Below, in pieces: positions 62,577-64,000 of a stretch of DNA of 64,000 nt. Origin of the DNA: Paroedura picta (lineage: Eukaryota > Chordata > Lepidosauria > Squamata > Gekkonidae); NCBI RefSeq assembly GCF_049243985.1, contig NC_135384.1, forward strand, positions 15,930,501 through 15,994,500. Reading direction: 5' to 3'. Numbering within the stretch: the stretch's first letter is position 1; the number at the start of each line of letters is the position of its first letter. Below the pieces are notes generated by a model that was not told the DNA's origin, ran no database searches, and saw nothing but the letters and a program-made list of their open reading frames with translations. The translations under genes were made by a program, and so were the position numbers.

Positions 62577-63597
62577 TCTTAACACCGCCCGTGGCGCCAC
62601 GGGCGCCACGGACTAAATAAAATGGTAAGGCGTTCTGAGGCGGGATGTGTCCGGGATGAGGAAGGGTCTGGATTGGACCCTTCCTCCGGACAGACAACCG
62701 GAAGGCGAAGCGCCTGCCGATTGGTCCCTCCGATTCCCAGCCCCGAGCAACTGTGAGCAGTTGCTTCTTTGCCGCCTGACGCGCCGAGAGGCAACAGAAA
62801 ACTCCGAGGAGCCACCGACATTAAAAACAAAACAAAAAAACCCAGCCGAAAAGCGCCATTACCTGGCTCGCCGTCCATTGGGCAGGTTGCAGCCTGCCCA
62901 CGAGACCAGGAGGGCCCAGATGCCGCCACCAACAACGGGCCCATGCAGCCGGGAGCAGCCTGCGCCGCCACAAGATGTCCCCGCCTCGCTGCAGCCGCCA
63001 CCCGCCCCGCCTGCACGGAGCCGGGACCTCCAGCCTGAGTACCGTGGGGGAGCGGCGCCGCCGGCCAACCCGCCCACCTGACGCCCAAGCGTCCGGAAAC
63101 AGCGCACGAGGCGCCGCGCCACGCCGCCCGCACAATGCTCTGCTTCCCCGCTGTCCCACGGAGCCGGGCTCGCCGCAGGCCACCCCGCCCACCTGACACC
63201 GAAGCCGCGCAAGAGGAGCCGTGCCGCTCGCACAACGCTCCGCTTGCCCGCTGTCCCACGGAGCCGCATGCGGAAGCCTCAACTTCGCGCTGGAGCGCCG
63301 CCTCCGCCGACCCTGCCAACCCGACGGCCAAAGCTGCCCCAGCCGCACCCAGGGAGCCACGCTGAGCAGCTCCAGACTCCAGCAACCAGCTCTCTCCTGC
63401 CTTCCAGCCCGGCTGCCTCCACTTCCTGCCTTGCACAGGCACTCCGGTAAGCCACAGGCCGGGGGGCGGGCCAGGATTACTCGCTGCAGCCTCCCCAGAT
63501 GGCCAACACCCGGCCTCGGGTACGTGCTCTGGCCCCGCTGCCACCACAGCCTCCCTAGAGCCTGCTGTATTTGGATTACAGCGGGCTTATTTTCTAG
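62577..63597 (+). mobile_element. CpG-rich non-autonomous Helitron
   Basis: The 1021-bp insert starts TCTTAACACCG and ends with a hairpin (GCTGTA-loop-TACAGC, about 63563-63585) then TTATTTTCTAG, sitting between A and T with no target duplication. The V2R-E flank at 52205-52220 (TGGGAATCTCTCC) is the intact site. TC start, CTAG end, the hairpin and A/T insertion are the Helitron hallmarks. The interior is very GC- and CpG-rich; its long open frames on both strands have no recognised domain. No Rep/helicase is present. Confidence 0.82.
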
Positions 63598-64000
63598 TCT
63601 CTCCATAAAGTAGCAAAGAAAACAATTGCCTCTTGCTGTATCCTACTTTTCTAGTTGCCAGAATTACTGGTGAAACATCAGAGACTAAAGGTACTAGACA
63701 AAAGCCACATATCCCCCCAAACCCGTAACAATCAGTTTGTTCTGCTACTTCAGACCAACATGGCAGCCCACCCAAACGTTGAAATTCAAACACAGATGAT
63801 GCTATTTTTCTCTTGCTATCCTCCTGAGAAGGATTGGACAATATTTCTTCTACAACATGATTACTATGTTATTTTTCCAGTCAAAGTTGCAGAGAAAATA
63901 TAATGTTACGTGAGAGCTGTCCTTCCCTGTAATTATCCAATCATCTATGATTACTTCTACTTCTTCTCTGTCCCTAGTGAGTGCCCCAGATCATGAACAA
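63598..64000 (+). promoter_or_regulatory. 5' flank of a third plus-strand V2R copy (exon 1 beyond the window)
   Basis: It is collinear with 52215-52600 upstream of V2R-E, ending at GTGCCCCAGATCATGAACAA. By spacing in E, the start codon of the next gene would lie about 180 bp past the right edge. Confidence 0.8.

Noticed and set aside
62579-63606. Long open frames on both strands in the 62.6-63.6 kb GC-rich block
   Set aside because: Stop codons are rare at such GC content; frames overlap on both strands, composition is Ala/Gly/Arg/Pro-rich and no domain is visible. They lie inside a Helitron-like insert.

Overview
This window is vertebrate genomic DNA, almost certainly from a squamate reptile (lizard or snake). 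The evidence is a multi-copy array of type-2 vomeronasal receptor (V2R, class C GPCR) genes with the canonical six-exon layout. It is embedded in a squamate-type repeat mix: CR1 and L2-clade LINEs, a Bov-B 3' end, a Sauria-type tRNA SINE, a second tRNA-derived SINE, hAT and Harbinger-like miniature elements and a Helitron. The species cannot be fixed from sequence alone.

Layout. Left block, minus strand: V2R-A (exons 1-2 only, running off the left edge, 1142-2231); V2R-B (six exons, 3912-16298, with a 5.3 kb intron 5 holding a degraded L2 LINE of about 3 kb); a 3'-end remnant of another V2R transmembrane exon with repeated 3'-flank modules (18.0-19.6 kb); two tandem copies of a damaged single-pass membrane protein gene with a proline-rich and acidic tail (21.1-24.3 kb), bounded by tandem arrays of SINE-derived repeats; then V2R-C (six intact exons, 27634-35892). 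A strand switch follows at 35.9-42.0 kb, filled by an old L2 LINE and a fossil Ty3/gypsy-type retroelement. Right block, plus strand: V2R-D (42051-48205), V2R-E (52780-59998), and at the right edge the 5' flank of a third copy whose first exon should start just outside the window.

V2R-B, C, D and E each join into one open reading frame (863, 870, 881 and 893 aa) with GT/AG introns and matching phases. Family knowledge says such receptors bind peptide or protein cues at the apical dendrites of vomeronasal neurons. Exons 2-4 form the Venus-flytrap ligand domain, exon 5 the cysteine-rich linker and exon 6 the seven-helix domain. V2R-C, D and E have visible signal peptides; V2R-A and B share a first exon without one in frame.

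The tandem duplicates are useful because one copy often preserves the empty site of an insertion in another. This dates several SINE, hAT, CR1, Bov-B and Helitron insertions as younger than the V2R duplications. Notable oddities are an exon-2 fragment trapped in a CTTT microsatellite beside V2R-D exon 4, a 348-bp nearly identical tract in the transmembrane exons of D and E (probable gene conversion), a 1-kb CpG-rich Helitron in the 5' flank of the next gene, and a 236-bp higher-order repeat made from a SINE tail. I did not see a defence system, a CRISPR array or any clearly new class of system.
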